A DNA stretch of 64,000 bases from Rhodobacter sp. (GTDB taxonomy: Bacteria > Pseudomonadota > Alphaproteobacteria > Rhodobacterales > Rhodobacteraceae): the NCBI GenBank assembly GCA_020250125.1, contig JADCEL010000034.1:1-64000 (forward strand), written 5' to 3'. Positions within the stretch are counted from its first letter, which is position 1. Every line of letters begins with the position of its first letter. A program made the translations under genes and the position numbers. Below the pieces are notes generated by a model, which saw nothing but the letters and a program-made list of their open reading frames with translations, did not search any database and had not been told where the DNA came from. This document shows positions 25,850-34,310 of this stretch, piece by piece.

Positions 25850-26179
25850 TCAGTCCATGTGAAAGATGTTGTCCATATAGGCCCACCATTCACCGGGCCT
25901 GCGTGTGGCGAAGGGTTCCTGACAGGGATCGGTTTCACGCAGCCAGCGCTGTGTCTCGGGGTCGGCACCGATTGCCCGGGCTGCCGCCGCGAAATCGTTG
26001 CCGTGATATTCGAACGTGCCGAACAGAAGGTTTTCGGGTTCCTTCAGGAAGATGTCGAAATTGCGCCAGCCATTGCGGCGCATCGCGTCCAGAACGCCTG
26101 GCCAGACGTCGGCATGCAGGCGCCTGTACTGCGTGACACGGTCGGGTTTCAGGCGGATAACCATTCCATACCTGGTCAA
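25850..26179 (-). CDS. L-rhamnose mutarotase-family protein
   Basis: 109 aa, the usual size of RhaM (about 104). The family pattern is present: RYGMVIRLKPDRVTQYRRLH (substrate Tyr/His region), VWPGVLDAMRRNGWRNFDIF, ENLLFGTFEY, and the terminal WWAYMDNIF. RhaM interconverts anomers of L-rhamnose and may accept similar sugars; no other rhamnose gene is nearby, so it probably serves the acid-sugar pathway. A TTG start with GGAGG 8 nt upstream is preferred; ATG 26164 is the alternative. It lies directly behind the SDR remnant, whose 3' end it overlaps by a few bases. Confidence 0.8.
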   Translation of the reverse strand: MTRYGMVIRLKPDRVTQYRRLHADVWPGVLDAMRRNGWRNFDIFLKEPENLLFGTFEYHGNDFAAAARAIGADPETQRWLRETDPCQEPFATRRPGEWWAYMDNIFHMD

Positions 26180-26652
26180 GATGCATTCCTCCGTTCATGT
26201 CGATCACCTCGCCGGTGATGAAGCCCGCAAGCGGGGAGGCCGGAAACATCACCGCATGTGCGACTTCTTCGGGTTCACAGAACCGGCCCACCGGGATTGC
26301 CGCCAGCTGCGTCTGCCGCTGCGCATCGGTGAGCTGTTCGGAAACCATCGGCGACATCACACAGGCGGGCGCGATGGCATTTGCCGTCACCCCTTCGCCC
26401 GCCCCTTCGCGCGCAATGGAAAAGATCAGCCAGATCATCGCCGCCTTCAAGACCGCGCAGGCAGTGCCTGCGGCCAGCCCGCCGGACTTTGCCGCACAGT
26501 AAACCATGTTGATCACGCGCCCCCGGCGCGCCGCGCGCCGACCGGGCAGGAAGGCCTGCGACAGAAGGTACGCGGCACCGACGGCGCGCCGTTGCCCTGC
26601 CGATGGTGCCCGCAGCACCCGTTATCAGGGCGGTCCTGCCAGTGAGTGTCAT
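26175..26652 (-). pseudogene. SDR dehydrogenase pseudogene (internal deletion, lost catalytic Tyr)
   Basis: Starts like an intact SDR (MTLTGRTALITGAAGTIGRA) at 26652, then changes frame and skips the roughly 80 residues that should hold the NNAG motif. Homology resumes in another frame: GAYLL-type (GAAYLLSQAFLPG), VINMVYCAAKSGG, VTANAIAPACVMSPMVSEQL, PVGRFCEPEEVAHAVMF, GFITGEVIDMNGGMHLD. The catalytic Y-x3-K is now C-A-V-L-K. The end has no stop and runs into the RhaM gene. Clearly inactive. It was probably a cluster dehydrogenase whose role is now lost or redundant. Confidence 0.85.
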
Positions 26653-26800
26653 CTTCTGGTCCCGCCGCCCCTCAACCTTCCTGTCCATGCCCCGGTTGTG
26701 GACCGACCCGGTCGGATCACCCGCAAGACGGAACCGCATATCCTGCCCCGGCAGACCGCCCGGACCGTGACAGTTCTGCGATCACAAACTTGATCTCTAA

Positions 26801-26816
26801 CCAATATATTGGTATT
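26801..26816. promoter_or_regulatory. Candidate GntR-regulator operator, site 2
   Basis: CCAATATATTGGTATT, containing a perfect 12-bp palindrome CCAATATATTGG. It lies between the divergent SDR/RhaM/UxuB genes (start 26652) and the GntR gene (start 26941), so it could govern both and autoregulate the regulator. Confidence 0.65.
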
Positions 26817-26940
26817 CACTGCCTGTCAACGAACGCCGGGCACCTGGGCCGTCATGCAGCGGAATCGAAGGGCGATCAGCCCGACGATTGCAAAGGGGAC
26901 CGCCCAAGGCTATCGCGGCGGCGATCCCGAGGAAGGAAAG

Positions 26941-27738
26941 ATGGCGCGACCCAGGAAGAAAGACCCGCAGGTCGGGAACAGGTCCGACGCCGGCATACCG
27001 GGGTTGCCTTCTGAACTGATCAGCAAGATCGACCCCGCCCTTCCCAAGACAGCACAGGTCTACGGGATCATGCGCGATGCCATTGTGAACCTGCATCTGG
27101 CACCGGGCAGCAACGTCAATGAAAAGCTGATCTGTCAGCAGCTTGGCATCTCCCGCACACCCCTGCGCGAAGCGATCCTGCAATTGCAGGCGGAAAACCT
27201 GGTGTCGGTCGTGCCCAATTCCGGGACCTATGTCTCGAAAATCGATCTGCAGTCGGTGTTCGACGGCCAGCTGGTGCGTGACGCGCTGGAGCTGAAGGTC
27301 GTGCGTCTGGCCGCCAGCCGCATGACCCCCCAGTTCGAACGGGCAATCGACTTCAACATACACCAGCAAAAGCGCATGGCAGCCGATCAGGATTATGACG
27401 GCTTCTACGCGCTGGACGAGGCCTTTCATGCGATGATCTGCGCCTTTGGCGCATCGGCGCATATCTGGAAGATCATCAACGGTGCCAAGGCCCAGCTGGA
27501 CCGGGTGCGGCGTTTGTCCATTCCCTTGCCCAGTCACCTTGACGTGGTGCTGAGCGAGCATATCGCAGTCGTCGACGGGCTGAAGCTGCGCGACCCCGAT
27601 CAGGCCGCCGGGGCCATGAAGGTGCATATCGACCGGGTCTTCACCATGATCCGCCGCCACATCGTCGAGCGGCGCGACTACTTTTCCACCGATGCCGGAT
27701 CGGTGCTGGATACCTATGTGAACGGACGCGGGGTGTGA
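26941..27738 (+). CDS. GntR-family (FadR/FCD type) transcriptional regulator
   Basis: 265 aa. The N-terminal winged HTH (residues about 35-100) includes QVYGIMRDAIVNLHLAPGS, VNEKLICQQLGISRTPLREA and VVPNSGTYVSKID. The C-terminal FCD ligand domain (about 105-240) has the metal-binding pattern D...H...H (LDEAFHAMI, EHIAVVDGL, HIDRVF). FCD regulators commonly sense sugar acids, as UxuR and ExuR do. GGAAGGAAAG precedes ATG 26941. It lies between uxuB/rhaM and uxuA and most likely controls the cluster through the three CAATATAT sites. Confidence 0.9.
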   Translation: MARPRKKDPQVGNRSDAGIPGLPSELISKIDPALPKTAQVYGIMRDAIVNLHLAPGSNVNEKLICQQLGISRTPLREAILQLQAENLVSVVPNSGTYVSKIDLQSVFDGQLVRDALELKVVRLAASRMTPQFERAIDFNIHQQKRMAADQDYDGFYALDEAFHAMICAFGASAHIWKIINGAKAQLDRVRRLSIPLPSHLDVVLSEHIAVVDGLKLRDPDQAAGAMKVHIDRVFTMIRRHIVERRDYFSTDAGSVLDTYVNGRGV

Positions 27739-27984
27739 ATTCCCGGCAGGGTTTCACCTGGAACGGGGCCGGCCTGCACCCGCCAGACCCCGGTCGGCTG
27801 CCCGAAAACAATCAGGCCCCCCCGCTTTTCCGCCACACGGAAACCCGCAACGGCAGAAAGCCGTGGCGGGTGCCGTTCTGCAGGGCAGGCAACCGGCAGC
27901 GATCAGGGCTTGGGTTTCTGCCGGCCCGGTATCGCGGGCGGACGATCAGACCGGAATGGCCGACCCTGCGATTGCCCCTGCAAG

Positions 27985-29211
27985 TCAGGGGAAGGCGTTG
28001 GCACCCGTTACCAGCGGATGGTCCAGCGCGGTCATGATCCCGCGCAGTTCGGCCAGCCCCTTCAGCCGCCCGATGGTGGGATAGCCCGGCTGCCCCTTGC
28101 GCCCCAGATCATCCAGAATGTCCTGCCCGTGATCAGGGCGGAACGGAATGCTGCAATCCTGCCGGCCCTCGGTCCGGCGTCGCCGTTCCTCGGCCAGGAT
28201 GGCTGCGATCACCGCCACCATGTCGGTGTCGCCGCCAAGATGTTCCGCCTCGTGGAAACTGTCGCGCAGGGCGGTACCCTCGCGGCGGACATTGCGAAGG
28301 TGGATGAAATGCACCCGCGGACCCAGCCTTCTCATCATCGCGGGGCAGTCGTTGTCGGCCCGGGCACCGAAGGATCCGGTGCAGAACGTTACCCCGCTGG
28401 CCGGCAGATCCACCGCATCCAGCACCGCGCGGTAATCAGCTTCGGTTGACATGATGCGGGGCAGGCCAAGCAAGGAAAACGGCGGATCGTCGGGATGGCA
28501 GCACAGCCGCATACCCAGCTTTTGCGCCAGGGGCGTCACTTCCGCCAGAAAATCCACCAGATGTCTGCGCAGCGTCTCGGCGGAAATTGCCCCATACCCG
28601 GCCAGATGCGCGCGGATGTCGGCCAGCGTCATGGTCGATGCAGCACCGGGCAGCCCAAAGGCGACATTGGCTGTGACCGCCTTTCGTGTATCATCGTCCA
28701 TGTCGGCAAATCGCCGCGCCGCAGCTTCGGCAACCGGCGCGGGATACTCCCCGACGGCGCCGGGCCGTTCCAGGATGTAAAGGTCGAAGGCGGCAAAGTC
28801 GGTAAAGTCGAACCGCATGCAGGTTGCCCCGTTCGGCAGCCGCCAGGCCAGGTCGGTGCGCGTCCAGTCCAGGACCGGCATGAAATTGTAGCAGATCACA
28901 TCCAGCCCCGCACGGTGCAGGTTGGTCATGCTGGTCTTCCAGTTTTCGGTATGCGCGCGCCAGTCGCCGTTCTGTTTCTTGATGTCCTCGGACACCGGCA
29001 GGCTTTCCACCACGTCCCATTTCAGGGTTGACGGCGTTCCGTCCTTCATCCGCGCAATCAGGTCTTGCCGGGCAGCGATTTCCTCGGGCGTCCAGACCGC
29101 GCCGGTTGGCACATGGTGCAGCGCAGAGACCACGCCCTCGACACCCGCCTGCGCCATGTCGTCCGTCGATGCCAGGTCCTTCGGTCCGAACCAACGCCAG
29201 GTCTGCCGCAT
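27985..29211 (-). CDS. uxuA: Mannonate dehydratase
   Basis: 408 aa, matching UxuA length. Conserved segments: the start RQTWRWFGPKDLAS, VWTPEEIAAR, CYNFMPVLDWTRT, metal-site region CCHPDDPPFSLLGLPRIMS, CTGSFGARADND, and HFIHLRNVRREG. It converts D-mannonate to 2-keto-3-deoxy-gluconate. AAGGAG lies 7 nt upstream of ATG 29211. It is a single-gene unit with its own CAATATAT operator 57 bp upstream, and completes the fructuronate to KDG route with UxuB. Confidence 0.93.
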   Translation of the reverse strand: MRQTWRWFGPKDLASTDDMAQAGVEGVVSALHHVPTGAVWTPEEIAARQDLIARMKDGTPSTLKWDVVESLPVSEDIKKQNGDWRAHTENWKTSMTNLHRAGLDVICYNFMPVLDWTRTDLAWRLPNGATCMRFDFTDFAAFDLYILERPGAVGEYPAPVAEAAARRFADMDDDTRKAVTANVAFGLPGAASTMTLADIRAHLAGYGAISAETLRRHLVDFLAEVTPLAQKLGMRLCCHPDDPPFSLLGLPRIMSTEADYRAVLDAVDLPASGVTFCTGSFGARADNDCPAMMRRLGPRVHFIHLRNVRREGTALRDSFHEAEHLGGDTDMVAVIAAILAEERRRRTEGRQDCSIPFRPDHGQDILDDLGRKGQPGYPTIGRLKGLAELRGIMTALDHPLVTGANAFP

Positions 29212-29267
29212 GGCAACGCTCCTTCAACCGCTTTCAACGCCTGCCGCCCAAAGACGGCGTCTGAGGC

Positions 29268-29283
29268 AATATATCAGTATTGC
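29268..29283. promoter_or_regulatory. Candidate GntR-regulator operator, site 3
   Basis: GCAATATATCAGTATT, 57 bp upstream of uxuA. It shares 13 of 16 bases with site 2 and the same core, again as an AT-rich island in GC-rich DNA. Confidence 0.6.
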
Positions 29284-30175
29284 AGGGGACGGAACCTGCT
29301 CTTTCGCTGCGCGGTGCCAGCCGACACACCTGCTGCCCCGGTGGTGCGCCGGGCCAAGGTCGGCGCGGTGCAACTGTCAACCGTCCGACCGGCTTCGGGG
29401 GGATCGGGGTGCGAAGTCCCTCCCCCCATAAGGCGCGCGGAAGGGTACAGGCCGATGGTCCGTGCGCCTGCCACGATCACCTTCCGCAGGCCCCCCACAC
29501 CCTGGACCGCGCTGCAAGCCGTCGATCAGGCATGTGTATGGGTGCCGGCCCCGCAAAGCAGGCGGTGCCTGCGACCTTCGGCAAGCCCGATGCGCGGCGC
29601 GCGACCAGGAAGATGCCCGATGCGCCCAAACCGGCCTGCACAAAACTGAAGCTGTAGCAGCCTTGCAAGGCTCTGGCAGAAGCAAGCCCATGACTGCATA
29701 AGATTCACGCTAAAGCCAGCCCAACCCTTTGGTCCGACCCGTGCCACCTGCGCAAATCGCGTCCCGTCCAAGCCGGTTTTGCCGAACTCCGGAACGCCGC
29801 CCCGAGGCTGAGGAGAAATGCGCGAAAGGTGGTGATGGCCAGAACCTCGACCCTGGTCCGCCGATCACCGGCCGGACGCGATTGCATCCGGTGCGGGTGG
29901 GCGGAGCGGTTCACCAGCCCCGCCTGTCCTTTGGCAGAATGGCGGGCAATCCATGTGCCCACCGTCACCCCTGAACCCCCAACGCGCCGGCGATCCGGCC
30001 CGGTGGTTCGCCCGCCTGCCTGCGCCCCGCAATCCGAGCGCGCATTTTGGGCGTGGTCCTGGCATTCTGTGAATGTTCACGGGCTGCCGCCTGGGGATCG
30101 TGCCGCTTCGCAAACACCACAATCCGCAATTTCAGCCCCTGAACCACCTGTTGAGACGTTACGTCCAGGGCCGTG
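29284..30175. other. Long intergenic region, no gene recognised
   Basis: About 890 bp between uxuA (reading left) and the end of the permease operon. All frames are Arg/Pro/Ser-rich or broken, with no family-like stretch. No tRNA, inverted repeat with T-run or direct repeat was noticed. It may be decayed coding DNA. Confidence 0.4.
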
Positions 30176-30508
30176 TCACTCTGCGCTCTGTCGCGGGTTT
30201 TTTCCCGGCGCAAGCGAAGGGGAAGCGTTTGCAGCCGATGAGCGGACCTGATGCTTCCAGACTTCGCGGCGGATGCGGGCGGTCTTGTAGGCGTCCAGCG
30301 CCGCCATTGCCCAGACAAAAAGCCCTCCCGATACCTTGCCGACAAAGGAAATGTCCGGTGCGGCGGTCTTCAGGGTGAAGGCACCCAGCAGAACGGCAAA
30401 ACAGACAAAGATCAGCCCGCGCACCGGTTGGCGGTTCAGGACCTGGCCCATGCCGGGCAGAAGGATCGCCACGGCAAGAACACCGTAAGGATTCAGCGGT
30501 GGCCTCAT
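30176..30508 (-). CDS. Small membrane protein of unknown function (110 aa)
   Basis: 110 aa. Hydrophobic segments at about 8-24 (GVLAVAILLPGMGQVL), 30-47 (GLIFVCFAVLLGAF) and 57-70 (GKVSGGLFVWAMAALD), then a basic tail. The G-x-GQ-x-x-N-R-x2-R-G pattern (GMGQVLNRQPVRG) resembles small TM2-type membrane proteins. The start overlaps the end of the upstream 222-aa gene by 4 nt. Last gene of the APC permease operon; function unknown. Confidence 0.7.
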   Translation of the reverse strand: MRPPLNPYGVLAVAILLPGMGQVLNRQPVRGLIFVCFAVLLGAFTLKTAAPDISFVGKVSGGLFVWAMAALDAYKTARIRREVWKHQVRSSAANASPSLAPGKNPRQSAE

Positions 30509-31173
30509 GCTTGCCCCTTCAGGATATCATTGCGCAACGTCGCCAGCCTGCCAAGGATGGGCTCAAGGCGGGCGGGGGAAAGCGGTGTCCTGCCCATTTC
30601 GGCCTCGCGGAAGATGAGGAAGCGTCCACGGTCGGCCTCCTCGGCCAGGATGACGATGCGGATGCCCTTTGGCGAAAGCACCAGTTCCTTGACCTGCGGG
30701 TCATTGAACAGATCCGCATGGGCAGAGATCAGATCAGACGTCAGGATCATCGGGGCAGTGTCGGTACGGATGACAACATGGGCAGGCAGGCCGGGGGGGT
30801 TGGGCAGGGAATACGGCAGGGTCGGAAAGCGGCTGAACACCTCATTGCCCGAAGGGCGGGCCATCAGGTTCAGGGTTGCGGGCAGCGGCATGGGACCGGG
30901 CAATGTGACCAGCACCCAAAGCGCGGGCAGCTTGCGGAACGTCAGCGTGTCGGGAATGGCTTGCAAGTCATAGGCAAGGCCATTTCGCCTGCCGGTCATC
31001 CGGGGGAAGCCGGTCGGTTGCAGGCGCGTCTCGCCCCCATCGAACAGGGGTTTCACTGCCGCGAAATACCCGGCGCGGGCTGCGGTGCGGGCCCGGTTTT
31101 CCCGGACAAGTCGGGCGCCCAGCCAAAGGCCAAGGGCGGCGAAGGCAAGGCCAAGGGGGATAAGCGGGGACAT
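30505..31173 (-). CDS. Membrane-anchored protein of unknown function (222 aa)
   Basis: 222 aa. An N-terminal hydrophobic anchor (LIPLGLAFAALGLWLGARLV, residues about 4-23) is followed by a soluble domain with alternating beta and helix pattern (LQAIPDTLTFRKLPALWVLV, VVIRTDTAPMILTSDL, IRIVILAEEADRGRFLIF). No family recognised. ATG 31173 is chosen because it precedes the anchor; the longer frame upstream is not protein-like. It sits 38 bp after the APC permease gene and overlaps the next small membrane gene by 4 nt, so it likely works with the transporter. Confidence 0.7.
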   Translation of the reverse strand: MSPLIPLGLAFAALGLWLGARLVRENRARTAARAGYFAAVKPLFDGGETRLQPTGFPRMTGRRNGLAYDLQAIPDTLTFRKLPALWVLVTLPGPMPLPATLNLMARPSGNEVFSRFPTLPYSLPNPPGLPAHVVIRTDTAPMILTSDLISAHADLFNDPQVKELVLSPKGIRIVILAEEADRGRFLIFREAEMGRTPLSPARLEPILGRLATLRNDILKGQA

Positions 31174-31211
31174 GCGATGTGGCCCGCCCCTTTCGGGCCG
31201 GGCCGCATACC

Positions 31212-32648
31212 TCAGTAGCCCTGCGGTTTCGGCCAGGGCATGGTGAATTGTGCGCCCCGGTTCACGAAGCGGTAGCGCCAGAAGTGGAACCACAGCGACA
31301 CCACGATGTAGAAGCCGATCATCGCAACAAGCTGGGTCCCGTAGCCCAGGAATACCGCGAAGAAGGTCACGCCGCAAAGGCTCAGAAGCATGATCGCGGG
31401 CAGCGGGTGGAACGGGTGCTCATACCCGCGCTTGATCGAGTTCAGCGGCCATTTCCTTCGGAACAGGATGATGTTCAGCGGCATGAAGGTATAGCCAAGC
31501 AGGCCCGAAAGGATCGAGAAGGTTATGACCTGATCAAGCGGCGCGCCCAGGGCGAAGATCAGCGCAATGGGGACCAGGAAAACGATGGCCCGGTAGGGGG
31601 TGCGATACCTTGGATGCACCGCCCCGAACCAGCCCGGCAGGTATTTGTCGCGACCCATGGCGAACCATGCGCGGCTGGCATCGTTGATGCAGCCGTTGGC
31701 GCTGGCAAGCGTGGCGAACAGGGTGCCAAAGCCCAGAAGCCAGACAAGGCCAGTCGACCCGGAAAGGCGCGCCGTGTCGAAGAGCGGTGCGACAGACCCG
31801 TTGACGCCATCGCCCAGGAATTCCCAGGGCAGGACGCCGGAGCAGACATACCAGGTAAGCGTGGCGGCGATGAGAAGCGTCATGATCCCGGCCAGCGTGC
31901 CGAATGGCAGCGCGCGGGCCGGAGAGCGGACCTCCTCGGCGGCTTGGGTCGTCCCTTCAATGCCAAGATAGAACCAGAGGCCAAAGTGCAGGGATGCAAG
32001 GATGCCGATCCACCCGTACGGCAGTGCGTGGCCTTCGAAGAGCGCGGCATGATCCATGATCCCGGCACCGACGATGCCGGAGGTGGAGAGGAAAAGGATC
32101 AGGATCGCAGCGAAGGCGAAAGCAGTGATGACAAGGTTGAAGGTCAGTGTCGCAAGGACGCCCCGGTAGTTGAGCCAGGCCAGGAACATGATCACAAGGA
32201 TGATGAAGGGCCGCTGGTTGAGATCGCCTTCGTGCCCGGTCATCGTGGCCACGACAGAGACAAGATAGCCCGCCGTTATGGCGTTTGCCGCCTCCAGCAT
32301 CGTGTAGGCGAACACCAGGTAAAGGCCGACGTTGAAGGCCATCAGCGGGCCGACGATATGTTTGGCCTGCGTGTACTGCCCCCCGGCCGACGCAACGGTC
32401 GAGGTGACTTCGGAATCGATCATTGCCACGCAGGTATACAGGATACCCGCGAACCAGCAGGCGATCAGGGCTGCATAGGCGCCGCCTTTGCCGACGGCGA
32501 AGTTCCAGCCCATGTATTCCCCGACCAGCACGATGCCGACGCCCAGCGCCCAGACATGCGCGGGGCCAAGCACGCGCAGAAGGCCGACCTTGACGCCATG
32601 CGGGCCGATGCCGTCGATGGTTTTCGAGGTGATGTCCACTTCGGTCAT
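31212..32648 (-). CDS. APC-family amino acid/amine permease
   Basis: 478 aa with about 12 membrane spans. The first helix region VWALGVGIVLVGEYMGWNFA matches the APC-superfamily substrate motif (G-x-G form), and FYLGIEGTTQAAEEVRSPAR is the conserved helix-6/loop motif seen in ethanolamine and amino-acid permeases. Imports an amino acid or amine across the inner membrane. Unusually, it follows three tiny membrane-protein genes in one operon (33489-30176); the 57-aa ORF overlaps its start by 4 nt. Specificity unknown. Confidence 0.85.
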   Translation of the reverse strand: MTEVDITSKTIDGIGPHGVKVGLLRVLGPAHVWALGVGIVLVGEYMGWNFAVGKGGAYAALIACWFAGILYTCVAMIDSEVTSTVASAGGQYTQAKHIVGPLMAFNVGLYLVFAYTMLEAANAITAGYLVSVVATMTGHEGDLNQRPFIILVIMFLAWLNYRGVLATLTFNLVITAFAFAAILILFLSTSGIVGAGIMDHAALFEGHALPYGWIGILASLHFGLWFYLGIEGTTQAAEEVRSPARALPFGTLAGIMTLLIAATLTWYVCSGVLPWEFLGDGVNGSVAPLFDTARLSGSTGLVWLLGFGTLFATLASANGCINDASRAWFAMGRDKYLPGWFGAVHPRYRTPYRAIVFLVPIALIFALGAPLDQVITFSILSGLLGYTFMPLNIILFRRKWPLNSIKRGYEHPFHPLPAIMLLSLCGVTFFAVFLGYGTQLVAMIGFYIVVSLWFHFWRYRFVNRGAQFTMPWPKPQGY

Positions 32649-32818
32649 GACGTCACCTTGTGCTCTTCTGCCATCGCCTCAAGCTCGCCTTCGCGCGATG
32701 ATGTAAGGACGTCCTCCGGATAGGTGCTGTCGGTGCGAAGCCAGTCCAGCACCATGTGCAGACCGAAGGCAGCAGAAAGCGCCCAGGCCCCGTATTCAAT
32801 CCAGTTCCACAGACCCAT
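32645..32818 (-). CDS. 57-aa small protein with one hydrophobic segment
   Basis: Reads MGLWNWIEYGAWALSAAFGL, then HMVLDWLRTDSTYPED and an acidic tail ending EEHKVTS. The amphipathic/hydrophobic N-terminus could form one membrane helix. Its TGA overlaps the permease ATG (ATGA), and it begins 4 bp after the previous small gene, which argues strongly for translation. Not recognised. It is a candidate accessory subunit of the permease. Confidence 0.65.
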   Translation of the reverse strand: MGLWNWIEYGAWALSAAFGLHMVLDWLRTDSTYPEDVLTSSREGELEAMAEEHKVTS

Positions 32819-32822
32819 CGGC

Positions 32823-33200
32823 TTACTCCCCGAATTTTTCGGAAATGACCTCGCGGTATTCCACTTCGGAAAACCGCAGGATCAGGAAATAGTAAAGGAC
32901 GATGACCACAATCATCGTCAGCAGCGCCCCGATCGAGAAGGAATAGTCAAAGCGCGACAGGATAAGGTCATGGGCGCTTTCCGGCGTGAAGCCGAGCGCT
33001 TCGTACCTGGCCGCCTGAGCGGCATTCTGGTTGAGACTTTCCCAGGTGGGGTTTGCGACAGGTGCGGTTACGGATTTCGCCGCGCCGGCCAGCCCGAGCC
33101 AGATTGGCACGAAAAGCGCGCCGACGGTCAGGACCACCAGCACGACGACGTCGATCAACTGGCTGGCCTTGCCTTGGGCGGGAGGTTGGTAATGTGCCAT
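32823..33200 (-). CDS. Small two-helix membrane protein (125 aa)
   Basis: 125 aa. Two hydrophobic segments: residues about 16-37 (IDVVVLVVLTVGALFVPIWL) and 90-108 (GALLTMIVVIVLYYFLI), separated by a roughly 50-residue polar loop containing NPTWESLNQNAAQAARYEAL. Spacing to both neighbours is 1-4 bp. No family recognised. With the 95-aa and 57-aa proteins it forms a conserved-looking block before the APC permease. Confidence 0.7.
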   Translation of the reverse strand: MAHYQPPAQGKASQLIDVVVLVVLTVGALFVPIWLGLAGAAKSVTAPVANPTWESLNQNAAQAARYEALGFTPESAHDLILSRFDYSFSIGALLTMIVVIVLYYFLILRFSEVEYREVISEKFGE

Positions 33201-33201
33201 C

Positions 33202-33489
33202 TCAGCCCTTGTGCCCCCGTGCTTCGTCGCTGAACCTGATGTCGAGGCCGTACATGAAGTCGCGGTCCTCGCGGTAGTGCCTGAGCATGGCCAGGATGGC
33301 GGCGGTGTTCAGAACAAGCACGATTGCCCCGCCGGTCAGAAGCAGGATCCGCGCCCCGCCGGAGGGTGCCAGATTCCATGTTGCAATCGCAACAAAGATC
33401 ATCGCGCACCAGAGGCCGACCACGAACGCCCATGCCATCAGCACGTCGCGTCTGTGCATCGCCTCAATCCGCTGATTAAGGTCTCCCAC
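33202..33489 (-). CDS. Small two-helix membrane protein (95 aa), first gene of permease operon
   Basis: 95 aa starting with GTG 33489, which follows GGGGGAGGAC by a few bases; ATG 33459 is an alternative, and the longer frame to 33606 runs through promoter-like DNA. Hydrophobic segments at about 18-37 (LMAWAFVVGLWCAMIFVAIA) and 45-65 (ILLLTGGAIVLVLNTAAILA), then a charged tail HYREDRDFMYGLDIRFSDEA. Function unknown. A perfect 15-bp palindrome lies about 60 bp upstream. Confidence 0.65.
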   Translation of the reverse strand: MGDLNQRIEAMHRRDVLMAWAFVVGLWCAMIFVAIATWNLAPSGGARILLLTGGAIVLVLNTAAILAMLRHYREDRDFMYGLDIRFSDEARGHKG

Positions 33490-33549
33490 ATTGTCCTCCC
33501 CCGGGCTGTTGTGCCTGCCGACCCCCGACGCAGCCCCGACATCGCTCCT

Positions 33550-33564
33550 CAGGGAATTTCCCTG
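33550..33564. promoter_or_regulatory. Perfect palindrome CAGGGAATTTCCCTG upstream of permease operon
   Basis: A 7+1+7 perfect inverted repeat about 61 bp before the first gene of the APC permease operon. Likely an operator for an unidentified dimeric regulator; no regulator gene is adjacent. Confidence 0.45.
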
Positions 33565-34069
33565 TCCGGCAAAATTGTTTTCCCCAAGGAAAGCCAACTG
33601 CGACATTCTGTCAAGAAAAACCGGATGTGCCCGGAATTCGGGCCAAGCTTTCCCGTCTTGATGGAAATTCGGTCACTTCTGTTTTGAGGGATGTGCTGGT
33701 CTGGCCCCAGACTCCATCGATATGACAAGGGGGGTGCCGACGCGGGCGTGCCGCCCTGCGCTGCGGCAGGCCGGATGCAGCCCGGGTCATCGGCGGGGTG
33801 ATCACCCGCATTCGCCCCCGGCCATGGTCTGCGGCCTTGTCAACAAGACGCAGTGCCGTAACGCCCTCAAAGCCGCAGGATATGAAACCAAATGACCGCA
33901 ACACGCTGCGGGAGGGTGCTGAAGAGGTGCCGCCGGTATGGGCTGGCTGACCGCAAAGCGGGAAACACTGCTGCCCGCGCGCGCCTTGCGCCTTCTGGCA
34001 GGGGCCTTCGCCCCTGTCCCAGCGCCAGGCTGATCCTTGTCCCGCAGGGAGCCAAAAGCCCCCGGCCAG

Positions 34070-34120
34070 CGCCAGCGCCCGGCCCGGCGGGCGCTTCGCA
34101 CCCGCCGGGTCGGGCGCTGG
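34070..34120. terminator. Long hairpin in repeat copy 1
   Basis: A 21-bp stem with one G-U type mismatch and a 9-nt loop CGCTTCGCA. The arms start GCCAGCGCCCGG and end GGGCGCTGGC. On the minus strand it is followed by GGGGGCTTTTGG, a weak T-run, so it could end transcripts from the genes at 34935 and beyond. Confidence 0.55.
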
Positions 34121-34310
34121 CCTCTGTCCCTCCCGGACCTGCCGGTCTACAGGGCACCGTGCCGCGCGGGCGGGGAAACGCAGTGCGTTTCCTGATCCCG
34201 CCCAGAGAGGTGTTCCTGTGCAATCCGGGAAGCCCGGCCTCTCTGGCAGGGGCCATCGCCCCTGCCATAGCGCCGCGCCGCCCCTTGGCCAGCCGGGGGC
34301 CACAGCCCCC

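Noticed and set aside
29284-30175. Decayed transposon in the 890-bp gap
   Set aside because: No terminal inverted repeats or transposase-like residues were found in any frame.
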